From: Desulfurococcales archaeon
GTDB lineage: Archaea; Thermoproteota; Thermoprotei_A; Sulfolobales; NBVN01
DNA: 22,680 bases
Reading direction: 5' to 3'
Assembly (NCBI GenBank): GCA_021158735.1
Contig: JAGGUC010000034.1
Coordinates: 1 to 22,680 of the forward strand
How positions within the stretch are numbered: the first letter of the stretch is position 1; every line of letters begins with the position of its first letter. A program made the translations under genes and the position numbers. The notes beneath the pieces are model-generated. The model did not search any database, was not told the DNA's origin, and worked only from the letters and a program-made list of their open reading frames with translations. Positions 14,472 to 21,612 of this stretch are shown piece after piece.

Positions 14472-14503
14472 AAGTGCAACTCTGTATTACTGGTGTTACA
14501 TGT

Positions 14504-14986
14504 ATGACAGATGAGGAGAAGAAGTCAGTAACTATTAGGGGGCTTGACAGGGACCTCTACAGGAGGGTAGCGCTGCTGGCTCGGGAGAGTGGGAGGACTA
14601 TTGGCGAGCTAATTAATGAGTCTATGAGGCTCCTCTTAACAACTACTTCAGCAGCACTTGAGGTAGCAGCTAAGGCTGGAGCGAGAGTTACTGAACTCAG
14701 TAGGTCTGTCGCTGAAGGTGTTAAGGAGGGGGTCAGCGAGTGTGTGGAGGTTAAGGACATAAGTGAGTTGGTTCTCAGTGCTGAGGACTTACGCAGACTA
14801 GGTAAGCAGGTAGTGCTGAAGAATATAGGGAGGTTGGTGGTTGGTGATGACGTTCCCTACGAGCTATTCAGTAAGGTGATTAGATCGATCGTGCTTGTTG
14901 ATGAAGTCGTTATTCCGAAGGATTACCCCAAGTTACTTGTAGCTGCTAAGTGCAGGTTTGTTAAGAAGATCACCCAACTAGAGTAG
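14504..14986 (+). CDS. Ribbon-helix-helix protein with uncharacterised C-terminal domain
   Basis: I chose ATG 14504 (160 residues), preceded by GGTG at 14491-14494; a GTG at 14474 is also in frame but sits in the TATA region. Residues about 5-45 (KKSVTIRGLDRDLYRRVALLARESGRTIGELINESMRLLLTT) form a CopG/Arc-like ribbon-helix-helix. A short helical linker rich in Val/Glu follows. The second domain (from about 82) has hydrophobic strand repeats, LVLSAEDLRRLGKQVVLKNIGRLVVGDDVPYELFSKVIRSIVLVDEVVIPKDYPKLLVAAKCRFVKKI, of unknown function. It is likely a DNA-binding regulator, possibly sensing a ligand. No toxin gene follows, so it is not an obvious antitoxin. Confidence 0.72.
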   Translation: MTDEEKKSVTIRGLDRDLYRRVALLARESGRTIGELINESMRLLLTTTSAALEVAAKAGARVTELSRSVAEGVKEGVSECVEVKDISELVLSAEDLRRLGKQVVLKNIGRLVVGDDVPYELFSKVIRSIVLVDEVVIPKDYPKLLVAAKCRFVKKITQLE

Positions 14987-15056
14987 TGCAGCATACTTGA
15001 AGTTATTGAAATAATGTTTTTTAATCAAAGCTCCTACACCTTACTGGGCGCTGAAA

Positions 15057-15428
15057 GTGTTGAGGCTCAAGAACTACGTGACGGTATTAATAGCGCTTGC
15101 AGTAGTAATTGTGGGTCTTACAGCACAGGGGATCGTCTGCATGGTACATGCTTCAGGCGGAGGAGAGTCACCCACAACTCCGGCAGGCACACCTACCTCC
15201 AACGAAACTACGGTGACCGAGACCGTCACTACGACGGTTTCAACAATCATAACTAAAACCATGACGTACTACAGCGTGATCACTCACACTCAAGAAGTAC
15301 CTGCAGCAGTGATCGAGTACTACGGACCAATGACATATTTCTTGCTGTTCTTGATTATGGCACTGACTGTAGCGCTGGGCTTCGCGCTCAAAAAATGTAG
15401 GTCCTCGTCCAGCACGTCTTCAACTTAA
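15057..15428 (+). CDS. Small Thr-rich stalk membrane protein
   Basis: The 123-residue product has a signal peptide or anchor (residues about 7-28, YVTVLIALAVVIVGLTAQGIVC), a Ser/Thr/Pro stretch and a Thr/Val/Glu stalk (NETTVTETVTTTVSTIITKTM, about 48-69). A second transmembrane helix (about 91-109, MTYFLLFLIMALTVALGFAL) leads into a Lys/Ser tail. The stalk strongly resembles that of the transglutaminase-like protein at 9137, though no catalytic domain is present. It is probably a surface protein or a subunit of one. The start is GTG 15057 or the next codon, TTG 15060. A TATA-like gttttttaatc lies about 33-43 nt upstream. Confidence 0.7.
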   Translation: MLRLKNYVTVLIALAVVIVGLTAQGIVCMVHASGGGESPTTPAGTPTSNETTVTETVTTTVSTIITKTMTYYSVITHTQEVPAAVIEYYGPMTYFLLFLIMALTVALGFALKKCRSSSSTSST

Positions 15429-15462
15429 CTCACTTACCTACGTGGCGAGTCAACACCCGTTT

Positions 15463-16386
15463 TTATTGTGCGGGTATGGCTACACCGATAATTACGGAAG
15501 CAATTAACGAAAGCGGTGTTATTAAAGCAATGGTCACAGCTATGATGTCATCCCTGAAGCCGTAGATCCTAGCGAAAACGAGGTTCATAGTTGCTGGAGG
15601 CATCACTGACTCAATCAGTGTTGTTGCGAGCCAGACCCCTGATAAGCCCACAGCAGCAGAGAGCGCGATGTGTATTAGCGGGGAGAACAGTAGTCGCCAA
15701 GCAACTACCCAAAGTACGGGTCTGCTGAGGGCCCTCCTCCCAATACCCAGAATACTGTACCCGACGATAGCGAAGCTACTCAATATAATGGTGCCCAAGA
15801 AGTTCTTAGCCACAGTTAACGGTGTGGGTGGTGCAGTACTGCCTAAGAACGCCCTGAGTATAAGGGATACAAGGAGTGCAATGGCTGGAGGAAATTTAAG
15901 GATCCCCTTCAACACACTTAATAAACCGTCATTTCCGTCCTTCCTTCTAAGTAAGCTACCAACTACGGGGACGGCTATTGAACTCACCATGATGTTCGCT
16001 GCATTATAGATTGCGGCAGGGTCTGGAATACCGTAAAGCACAGTAACTAGAGGTATTGGAAGAAACCCAGTATTTTGCAGTGCAGACGAGTATATCAAGG
16101 AGCCAGCAAACTCCCTCTGGTACCTAAGTAACTTACTGTAAGCTACAAAGCACAGAATTACTGCTGCAGCAGTGTACGTAGCAGAAACAAAAATCATGGC
16201 TGACACCTTCGAAAGGTCTGTGAATATTGTACTGTACACTATCAGGTAGGGCATGACAATAAACAGCAGGAACTTACTTAAGTAATCTATGGGTCTACCT
16301 AGCTTGAACCTCCTACACAAGACCCCAGTAGCTAGTGCTGCAACCGCTATTGCAACTCTAGCTAAGTTGTCGATTAAGTAGACCAC
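15463..16386 (-). CDS. AEC (auxin efflux carrier) family transporter
   Basis: The 307-residue protein has about ten transmembrane helices in the AEC pattern: LARVAIAVAALATGVLCRR, LSKFLLFIVMPYLIVYSTIF, the helix-break region SSALQNTGFLPIPLVTVLYG (a conserved 'N.gf.g.P'-type motif), and at the end ESVMPPATMNLVFARIYGFRDDIIAVTIALITPLSLI. Microbial AEC members carry malate or other organic anions; the substrate here is unknown. GTG 16386 is the only in-frame start after an upstream stop, and GGAGGTG overlaps it. It is divergent from KptA and ends 34 nt from the convergent Thr-stalk gene. Confidence 0.88.
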   Translation of the reverse strand: MVYLIDNLARVAIAVAALATGVLCRRFKLGRPIDYLSKFLLFIVMPYLIVYSTIFTDLSKVSAMIFVSATYTAAAVILCFVAYSKLLRYQREFAGSLIYSSALQNTGFLPIPLVTVLYGIPDPAAIYNAANIMVSSIAVPVVGSLLRRKDGNDGLLSVLKGILKFPPAIALLVSLILRAFLGSTAPPTPLTVAKNFLGTIILSSFAIVGYSILGIGRRALSRPVLWVVAWRLLFSPLIHIALSAAVGLSGVWLATTLIESVMPPATMNLVFARIYGFRDDIIAVTIALITPLSLIASVIIGVAIPAQ

Positions 16387-16453
16387 CTCCTACAAGTAAG
16401 TACGGAATTACTCATAAGTATAGCTGTAATTAACTTTTAAAGGAGGAGGGGTT

Positions 16454-17113
16454 GTGAGGGACGTCTATAAGTGTAGGAAGTGTGGGAGGTATGTTGAGGA
16501 GCCAGTGCACTGCGGGGCAAGAGCGGAGCTGCTAATGAGCAGTAGGGATAGGCTGGCTCTGAGTAAGCTGGTGTCTTACCTACTGAGGCATGACCCGGCG
16601 GGAGCTGGCTTAAGGTTGGGTAGTGAGGGCTGGGTCAGTATTAGTGAGTTAGTAAGAGGAATTAAGGAGGTATGGGTAAATAAGAACAGGTATGGGTGGG
16701 TTACTGAAGAACACATTAAAGTGCTTGCCCTACTAGACCCGAAGGAGAGGTTTGAAGTAAACGGCGGTTTCATCAGGGCTAGGTATGGGCACAGTAGGAG
16801 TTTAGGGTTTAAAGTAGTACTCAACTATGAATTAGATAGTGAGTCTAGAGTGCTCTACCACGGCACTGCAGGCAGGAATCTTCAGCTAATACTCAGAGAA
16901 GGTATTAAACCCATGAGGAGGCAGTATGTTCACTTAACTACTGATGAGGGAGTTGCCTGCGAGACCGGGGCCCGACATGGCAGGGCGGTGGTCCTAGTTA
17001 TTGATGCTGAGTGCCTGAGGAGCTCAGGTATTGATATATTCAAGGCTAGTAAAGTAATAAGACTCGTCAAGTATGTCCCAACCAAGTGTATTAAAAAATA
17101 CTTCAGTTGCTGA
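16454..17113 (+). CDS. kptA: RNA 2'-phosphotransferase, Tpt1/KptA family, with N-terminal zinc knuckle
   Basis: The 219-residue protein carries the Tpt1/KptA landmarks: LVSYLLRHDP (R45, H46), EGWVSISELV, IRARYGHS (R108, H113), RVLYHGTAGRNLQLILREGIKPMRRQYVHLT (H136, R155/R156) and GRAVVLVID. The enzyme uses NAD+ to move an internal RNA 2'-phosphate to ADP-ribose, giving ADP-ribose 1'',2''-cyclic phosphate. In eukaryotes this finishes tRNA splicing, while the archaeal role is less clear. The first 25 residues add a small metal site (C7, C10, H19/C20). GTG 16454 follows AGGAGGAGGGG, a strong ribosome binding site. Confidence 0.94.
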   Translation: MRDVYKCRKCGRYVEEPVHCGARAELLMSSRDRLALSKLVSYLLRHDPAGAGLRLGSEGWVSISELVRGIKEVWVNKNRYGWVTEEHIKVLALLDPKERFEVNGGFIRARYGHSRSLGFKVVLNYELDSESRVLYHGTAGRNLQLILREGIKPMRRQYVHLTTDEGVACETGARHGRAVVLVIDAECLRSSGIDIFKASKVIRLVKYVPTKCIKKYFSC

Positions 17114-17116
17114 AGT
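17100..17116 (+). terminator. Small hairpin at the end of kptA
   Basis: ACTTCAG and CTGAAGT form a perfect 7-bp stem around a TTG loop that contains the kptA stop codon. No T-run follows, so any role in termination or mRNA stability is speculative. Confidence 0.25.
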
Positions 17117-17140
17117 GATCCAAAGGAAACTCTGGTATAA

Positions 17141-17174
17141 TACAATTATTACAATTATTACAGGTTATTGTAAT
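17141..17174 (+). promoter_or_regulatory. Repeat/palindrome candidate operator upstream of PiT
   Basis: TACAATTAT occurs twice in tandem (17141-17149, 17150-17158). ATTACAAT (17148-17155) forms a perfect inverted repeat with ATTGTAAT (17167-17174) across an 11-nt spacer. The element lies just upstream of the probable TATA region (about 17187-17196) of the phosphate permease gene, a natural place for a regulator of phosphate uptake. No direct evidence identifies the protein. Confidence 0.35.
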
Positions 17175-17221
17175 ATAGACGTAAAGAAATTTTTAGTTAT
17201 TCCCGCTAGTAGCTCGGGGAG

Positions 17222-18261
17222 ATGCGACGGTACTGCTGATCGTCATAGGGCTGGCGCTAGCGTTCTACATCGCCTGGTGCATAGGTACTAACGATGCTGC
17301 AAATCCTACTAACACTGTTGTTGGGTCAGGCGCCCTCAAACTTAATAAGGCAATTCTTCTCTTCAGCATCTTCGCATTCCTTGGCGCCTTAATTCAGGGG
17401 TGGATGGTCATCAAGACGTTTGGGAGGGGTATTGCTGACGTGAGGACTATATATGATGCCATAACAGCATCAGCGGCGACAGCTTTCTGGATAACTCTGG
17501 CTTCCTACAAGGGTTTGCCAATATCGACTACTCAATCGTCAGTGGGCGCTGTTCTCGGCATAGGTCTAATTTATACTCTCCTAGGGTATGGAGGCAGTAT
17601 CAATGTAGCGGTCCTAGTCAAGGTCTTCTTAAGCTGGCTGACATCACCCCTAGGCGCTATTGTCCTAGCTGCTATTTTCTACAAGTTATTCACTAACATA
17701 GCAGGGAGGTTAGCACGTAGCGGTAAGAATGTAAATAAGATATTTAGGATAGTATTAATATGTGCTCTAGCCTACTCAGCTTACTCCTTCGGCGCTAACG
17801 ACGTAGGGAATGCGACAGGAGTTTATGTAACGGTCGTTAGTGTGGGCGGTGTAAGTGTTCCAACCTTCGATTTAAGAACTGCTTTCATGCTTGCTGCACT
17901 AGGTGCTCTGGGGATATCGCTTGGAGGTTTTACGCTGGGTAAGAGGGTCATTAAAACAATAGCTTTCGGGATAACTAGGCTTGACTACATTACTGGCTCA
18001 GCTGCAGGACTTGCTAACGCACTCGTGGTCTGGCTCTTCACTACAATACCTAGTATTGTTTGGGGGTGGGGTATGCCGATCTCTACTACTCACGCGTCAG
18101 TCTCAGCTGTTCTAGGCGTTGGTTTAGCTAAGTACGGTGTTAGAGGAGTTAATTGGAGGACTTTCATTAAGATACTTATTTCCTGGTTTCTTACAGTACC
18201 TATAACTGCTTTATTTACTATGGGTTTGAGGGCCCTCCTCATGTATGTAGCTCATGTATAA
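17222..18261 (+). CDS. pit: PiT-family inorganic phosphate permease, N-terminus frame problem
   Basis: The protein has two PiT halves. The first starts LLIVIGLALAFYIAWCIGTNDAANPTNTVVGSGAL and has LPISTTQSSVGAVLG; the second has YSAYSFGANDVGNATGVYV and MPISTTHASVSAVLGVGLAKYG. Both GaND and the PISTT(Q/H)S motifs are intact. It moves inorganic phosphate with Na+ or H+. The first in-frame ATG is only at 17404, which would remove the first GTNDAANP motif, so the true N-terminus lies upstream. No in-frame ATG/GTG/TTG exists back to the TAG at 17194. ATG 17222 sits in the right place but one frame off; one added base after it would give MATVLLIVIG. The listed start is this ATG, so the span is not a multiple of three. 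DUF47 follows 64 nt downstream. Confidence 0.85.
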
Positions 18262-18276
18262 TGCATGACTGAAAAA

Positions 18277-18319
18277 TCCATATAAACCATGAGAAGAAAA
18301 GTAGGAGGTGTAGAGGGAG
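18277..18319 (+). promoter_or_regulatory. TATA-like box and ribosome binding sites for the DUF47 gene
   Basis: A ccatataaacc stretch (about 18278-18288) follows the PiT stop, then AGGAGGTG (18303-18310) and AGGGAG (18314-18319) before ATG 18326. The DUF47 gene may thus have its own promoter as well as read-through from PiT. Confidence 0.35.
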
Positions 18320-18325
18320 TTCATC

Positions 18326-18994
18326 ATGGGCGCGCCCACTTGGGCATGGCTGAGTAGGAGGGTTGAAGCAAAAGTAATTGGTAGGGCGCTGGAGCACGCG
18401 AGTAAGGTCATTGAGGTGGCTGAGGCTAGCTACAAGCTCTTCCAGGAGTTTAGGGATGGTTCAGCGGATAAGGTGAAGGAGAACTACAGCACAGTTCATA
18501 AGCTCGAGAAGGAGGCCGACGAGATCAAGAGGTCGATACTTAAGGAGCTGAGCAGGGGCTTCATACACCCGATTGATAGGGAGGAGCTCGTTAGGTTGGT
18601 ACTAATTAACGACGATATCGCTGCATACCTCAAGGCAGCATCCAGAAGGGCGTGCTTAGTAGATCCCGGCGGAATAACCGCGGTTATTCGTGACCTAATA
18701 ATGGAGATGGTGGGGAGGGTTGTTGAGTCAACGAAGCTACTTAAGAAGGCTATTGAAGCACTGGTTAACAGTCCGGAGAGCGCGCTCGAGCTGGCGGACA
18801 GTGTTGAAAGGCTTGAGGAGGAGGTTGATGAAATAAGAATGGAGGCACTGGCCGAGGTTCTGAAGCTCTGTGATGAGGCCAAGCCCTCAGCGTGTATCAT
18901 AGCTAAGGAGATAGTTGACTCCGTTGAGAATTCTGAGGACAGGTGTGAGGACTCAGCAGACGTTATTAGGTCGATAGTAGTGCTGAGGACCTAG
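18326..18994 (+). CDS. DUF47/PhoU-like protein, PiT partner
   Basis: The 222-residue protein is all-helical and charged, with PhoU/DUF47-like repeats: HASKVIEVAEASYKLFQEF, VHKLEKEADEIKRSILKELSRGFIHPIDREELVRLVLINDDIAAYL, then DSVERLEEEVDEIRMEALAEVLKL and KEIVDSVENSEDRCEDSADVIRSIVVL. The 'E.EAD.I' and 'D..ED..D' helices bind metal clusters in PhoU-like proteins. DUF47 genes next to PiT permeases are a known pairing and are thought to adjust phosphate uptake. ATG 18326 is well placed after ribosome binding sites, and the length is typical (about 210-230). Confidence 0.92.
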   Translation: MGAPTWAWLSRRVEAKVIGRALEHASKVIEVAEASYKLFQEFRDGSADKVKENYSTVHKLEKEADEIKRSILKELSRGFIHPIDREELVRLVLINDDIAAYLKAASRRACLVDPGGITAVIRDLIMEMVGRVVESTKLLKKAIEALVNSPESALELADSVERLEEEVDEIRMEALAEVLKLCDEAKPSACIIAKEIVDSVENSEDRCEDSADVIRSIVVLRT

Positions 18995-19130
18995 TATGCA
19001 GGGTTAGGAGCTTGCGGGGGCAGAATTAGATTCAAGGTCCTACGAATTTCTGGTGAATGACTTCTAATTAGGTGATTTTCTGATCGGGTGAGGTACCATC
19101 AAACCAGGCAGGCCGAATCTGGAGTCGATT

Positions 19131-20096
19131 GTGTGGATAGTTACTGGTAAGTGTAACTTAAACTGTAGGCACTGCTACGCTTCACCATATAGGTCTGAGG
19201 CCGATCTGAGTAGTGCTGAATCTAGACGTCTTGCTAGGGAATTAGCTGAGGCCAGGGTCAGGCACATAAACTTTACGGGTGGTGAACCGCTGTTAAGAAG
19301 GGACATCTTCGACTTGCTGAAGTACTGCATTGAGCTAGGATTGGATGTAAGCGTCTTCACAAATATGACCTTAGTCAACAGTGAGGTAGCAGAAAAGCTA
19401 GCTAGGCTGGAGATCTTTACGTTAACGAGTCTGGACGGTCATGTTAGGGAAGTGTTTGAGGCGGTAAGAGGTGCTGGAACATGGGAGAGATTCCTAAGGG
19501 GAGTAAGACATGCTAGGGATGCTGGAGTTGAATTGCATATTAACATAGCGGTTACAGAGTTGAACTGGATGTACGTGGATAAAATAATTGATAAAGCAAT
19601 TGAGTTGAACGGGGCTTCAGTATCACTGATTCCCTCGATGCCGGCGGGGAACGCCCTTAAGAATAAAGTCTATGTGACCTCGGATCACTTTAAGCAGGCA
19701 TTAGCAAAGGCGGCTGAGAAGGCGGAGGAACTGGGTATTGAGTTAGCTGTGTGGTGTGCGCCCTTCGTCGGCTTAGTGACTGACTCAAAGTACGTGGTGT
19801 ATGGTAACTGCAGGAACTGGGGAGTAATGGACATATCACCAAGTGGTAAAGCTTTAGTCTGTGATGTTCTGAATGTTAGAGTAGCTGACGTAATTAAGGA
19901 GGGTGTGATTGAGGCGTGGAAGCGCTTAACGACGGGTGAGTTGGGCAGGTTAATTCACGAGCTGGTAGTTAAGGATGTATGTAGAGGGTGCCCACAGCTG
20001 AGGAGTTGCTTGGGAGGGTGCTATGCTAGGGCATACATAGTTTATGGGGATCTGAAGTCACCTGACCCACTCTGCCCTAGGGTAAGAGGTCTTTAA
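19131..20096 (+). CDS. Radical SAM/SPASM domain protein
   Basis: The frame gives CNLNCRHCYA (C8, C12, C15 from GTG 19131), INFTGGEPLLRRDIF, VFTNMTLV, TSLDGH, then a SPASM-type C-terminus with several cysteines (NCRNWGVMDISPSGKALVCDV; CRGCPQLRSCLGGCYARAYI), which would hold auxiliary Fe-S clusters. Related proteins mature peptides or modify haem/cofactor precursors (PqqE, NirJ/AhbC/AhbD-like); the substrate is unknown and no peptide substrate gene was noticed next to it. GTG 19131 lacks a ribosome binding site, and family-like sequence (KPGRPNLESIVWIVTGKCNL) extends upstream of it in frame with no start. GTG 19088, one frame off, would fit MRYIKPGRPNLES with one base fewer. Confidence 0.85.
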   Translation: MWIVTGKCNLNCRHCYASPYRSEADLSSAESRRLARELAEARVRHINFTGGEPLLRRDIFDLLKYCIELGLDVSVFTNMTLVNSEVAEKLARLEIFTLTSLDGHVREVFEAVRGAGTWERFLRGVRHARDAGVELHINIAVTELNWMYVDKIIDKAIELNGASVSLIPSMPAGNALKNKVYVTSDHFKQALAKAAEKAEELGIELAVWCAPFVGLVTDSKYVVYGNCRNWGVMDISPSGKALVCDVLNVRVADVIKEGVIEAWKRLTTGELGRLIHELVVKDVCRGCPQLRSCLGGCYARAYIVYGDLKSPDPLCPRVRGL

Positions 20097-20220
20097 ATTT
20101 ACTAGCCCACTAAGTTAACTCATAGATATACGAAGACTTACGTGCTAGCTGCTTAAAATACGGGCTGATGCTTAATGAATTACTTACATTCTTTAGGTAT
20201 GTATTTCCCTGCTCATGGTA

Positions 20221-20252
20221 CTTTTAGTTTGTTTTAGTTGTTTTTAATTTTG
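20221..20252 (+). terminator. T-rich tract after the radical SAM/SPASM gene
   Basis: A run of short T tracts about 125 nt after the stop codon at 20096 matches the U-rich signals that end archaeal transcripts. It lies before the GC-rich island. Inferred. Confidence 0.35.
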
Positions 20253-20255
20253 TGT

Positions 20256-20345
20256 GCGGGGTTAGTCCTTGGTGCGGGTTCATTAGCTTCACCCGTACTT
20301 CATGGGGCTCGGTCAAGAGGGACGTCATACCCCTCCCTGAGGTTT
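20256..20345. other. GC-rich non-coding island, possible small RNA
   Basis: In the 313-nt gap between the radical SAM/SPASM gene and the minus-strand gene ending at 20410, DNA on both sides is AT-rich, but this block is clearly GC-richer. GTGCGGGT (20272-20279) can pair with ACCCGTAC (20291-20298), and GGGG at about 20304-20307 with CCCC at about 20330-20333. In hyperthermophiles, GC-rich islands in AT-rich gaps often mark structured RNAs. No C/D box or tRNA pattern was recognised. The rest of the gap shows nothing else. Confidence 0.3.
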
Positions 20346-20409
20346 AACAAGTAAGTAGAGGTAATTAAAGATATTTAAACGAATAGTTAAACCCGAAACA
20401 GCTTACTCA

Positions 20410-20796
20410 TTACCTTCTTATACCACTTAGTGCGTCTCTCCATGCCTGATGGTACTTGCGTACCTTCTCATCGGATGAGAGATGTGAGAGTACGTCATCT
20501 CTCCTGGTGAGGGATATTAGGAGGGTTTTCTCACCCCTACTTGATGCTGTGGCCCTTATCCCGGGCCTGACACTGACTAGTCCAGCCATATTCAGTAGGT
20601 TGACAGCATCCTCAACCTTGTTTTTCTTGGGGATTCCCCCCTCCTCGCCTAAAGTTCTTTTAAATCCTGAAAGCTCCGTAATTAATTCAGGAAGCCATAA
20701 AGTCCCTGAGAAGAGGTACAGCACTCTGAGGACATCCCCCATAACCTCCTTAAGCCCGCTCCTAGCTGTGAGGACTTCCTTTAAATCGAACTCCAA
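20410..20796 (-). CDS. Unknown small protein, possibly winged-helix
   Basis: The 128-residue protein (TTG start at 20796) is not assigned to a family. Residues about 17-45 form a helix-rich start (LKEVMGDVLRVLYLFSGTLWLPELITELSGFKRT). The middle segment KVEDAVNLLNMAGLVSVRPGIRATASSRGEKTLLISLTRRDD looks like the recognition helix and beta-wing of a winged-helix domain, and the C-terminus is a basic helix. A strong AT-rich promoter candidate (about 20823-20838) lies upstream, shared with the divergent MBL-fold gene. It may be a transcriptional regulator, but the assignment is tentative. Confidence 0.55.
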   Translation of the reverse strand: MEFDLKEVLTARSGLKEVMGDVLRVLYLFSGTLWLPELITELSGFKRTLGEEGGIPKKNKVEDAVNLLNMAGLVSVRPGIRATASSRGEKTLLISLTRRDDVLSHLSSDEKVRKYHQAWRDALSGIRR

Positions 20797-20822
20797 GTCT
20801 ATGACCCAAAAAGAGACTGTAA

Positions 20823-20840
20823 CATAATTTAAAAATTATT
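20823..20840. promoter_or_regulatory. Shared AT-rich divergent promoter
   Basis: A near-palindromic taatttaaaaattatt stretch can serve as a TATA box for both the minus-strand gene starting at 20796 and the plus-strand MBL gene starting at 20884. The latter also has a GGGGGAGG ribosome binding site at about 20873-20880. Confidence 0.4.
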
Positions 20841-20883
20841 TGGGTTGTAGCTACAGGATCACTCAGTAGTTAGGGGGAGGAGC

Positions 20884-21603
20884 GTGAGCTTAAGAAGTAT
20901 TGTGGTTAGGGTAGTTGTTGATAATAGAGTTGCTAACTCGGAATTCATGAGTACTTGGGGGTTATCACTCCATACTGAACTAATCTATGATGACGGTGTT
21001 CGCAAGCTATTATTTGATGTCAGCGGTGACTACGAGGTCTGGCAGCACAACGCCAGATTACTTAAAATTAACCCACGTGAGATATGCGCGGTTGTCATTA
21101 GTCACTGGCACGGAGACCACGCGGGTGCGCTGCGCGAGGTTCTGAGCCTTATTGGTGGGGAAGTGCCAGTGTACTCGCCATCAGGTCTTAGGAGGTGGGG
21201 TGCCGGTGAATTCAATGTTATTGAATGCGGGGAGGGTACTGAAGTTCTTCCGGACGTATACACTACTGGGACGGCAGGGTACTTAATAGCCGAGCATGGT
21301 CTAGCCATTAGATTGGCGGGTAAGGAGATCGTTTTGCTTGTGGGGTGCAGTCACCCTGGACTTCGACACCTTATCAGAAGGGCTACAGAGGTGTTTGGCG
21401 GGGGTAGAATGTACTCAGTAGTTGGCGGCTTCCACATAACATCGGAAGCTGAAGGAGTGGATGTGGCTGAGTACTTAAGGAGTGTTGGGGTTAAGTACGT
21501 AGTTCCTCTTCACTGCACTGGGGATGAGGCAAGATCAGCGATAGAGAGAGTATTTCGTGCGGACTGCATTAGGACAGGTGCCGGAGGAGTTATTAAGTTT
21601 TAG
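20884..21603 (+). CDS. MBL-fold hydrolase, COG1237/dihydropterin synthase-like group
   Basis: The 239-residue protein contains ISHWHGDHAGAL (H74, H76, D78, H79), GCSHPGL (a Cys-Ser-His ligand segment), VVGGFHI and a final PLHCTG. This order is characteristic of COG1237 metal-dependent hydrolases, which include the archaeal 7,8-dihydropterin-6-methyl-4-(beta-D-ribofuranosyl)aminobenzene 5'-phosphate synthase of methanopterin-type cofactor synthesis. Whether this member has that role is unproven. The GTG start has an excellent upstream ribosome binding site (GGGGGAGG). It converges with the unknown gene ending at 21613. Confidence 0.9.
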   Translation: MSLRSIVVRVVVDNRVANSEFMSTWGLSLHTELIYDDGVRKLLFDVSGDYEVWQHNARLLKINPREICAVVISHWHGDHAGALREVLSLIGGEVPVYSPSGLRRWGAGEFNVIECGEGTEVLPDVYTTGTAGYLIAEHGLAIRLAGKEIVLLVGCSHPGLRHLIRRATEVFGGGRMYSVVGGFHITSEAEGVDVAEYLRSVGVKYVVPLHCTGDEARSAIERVFRADCIRTGAGGVIKF

Positions 21604-21612
21604 CTCCTGCTG

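Noticed and set aside
17073..17291. 72-codon plus frame bridging kptA and PiT.
   Set aside because: It overlaps kptA in another frame and runs through the PiT first helix out of frame; no homology.
18496..18900. Long minus-strand frame opposite DUF47.
   Set aside because: Serine-rich shadow of a helical, charged protein; no start context or homology, and the plus-strand gene is well supported.
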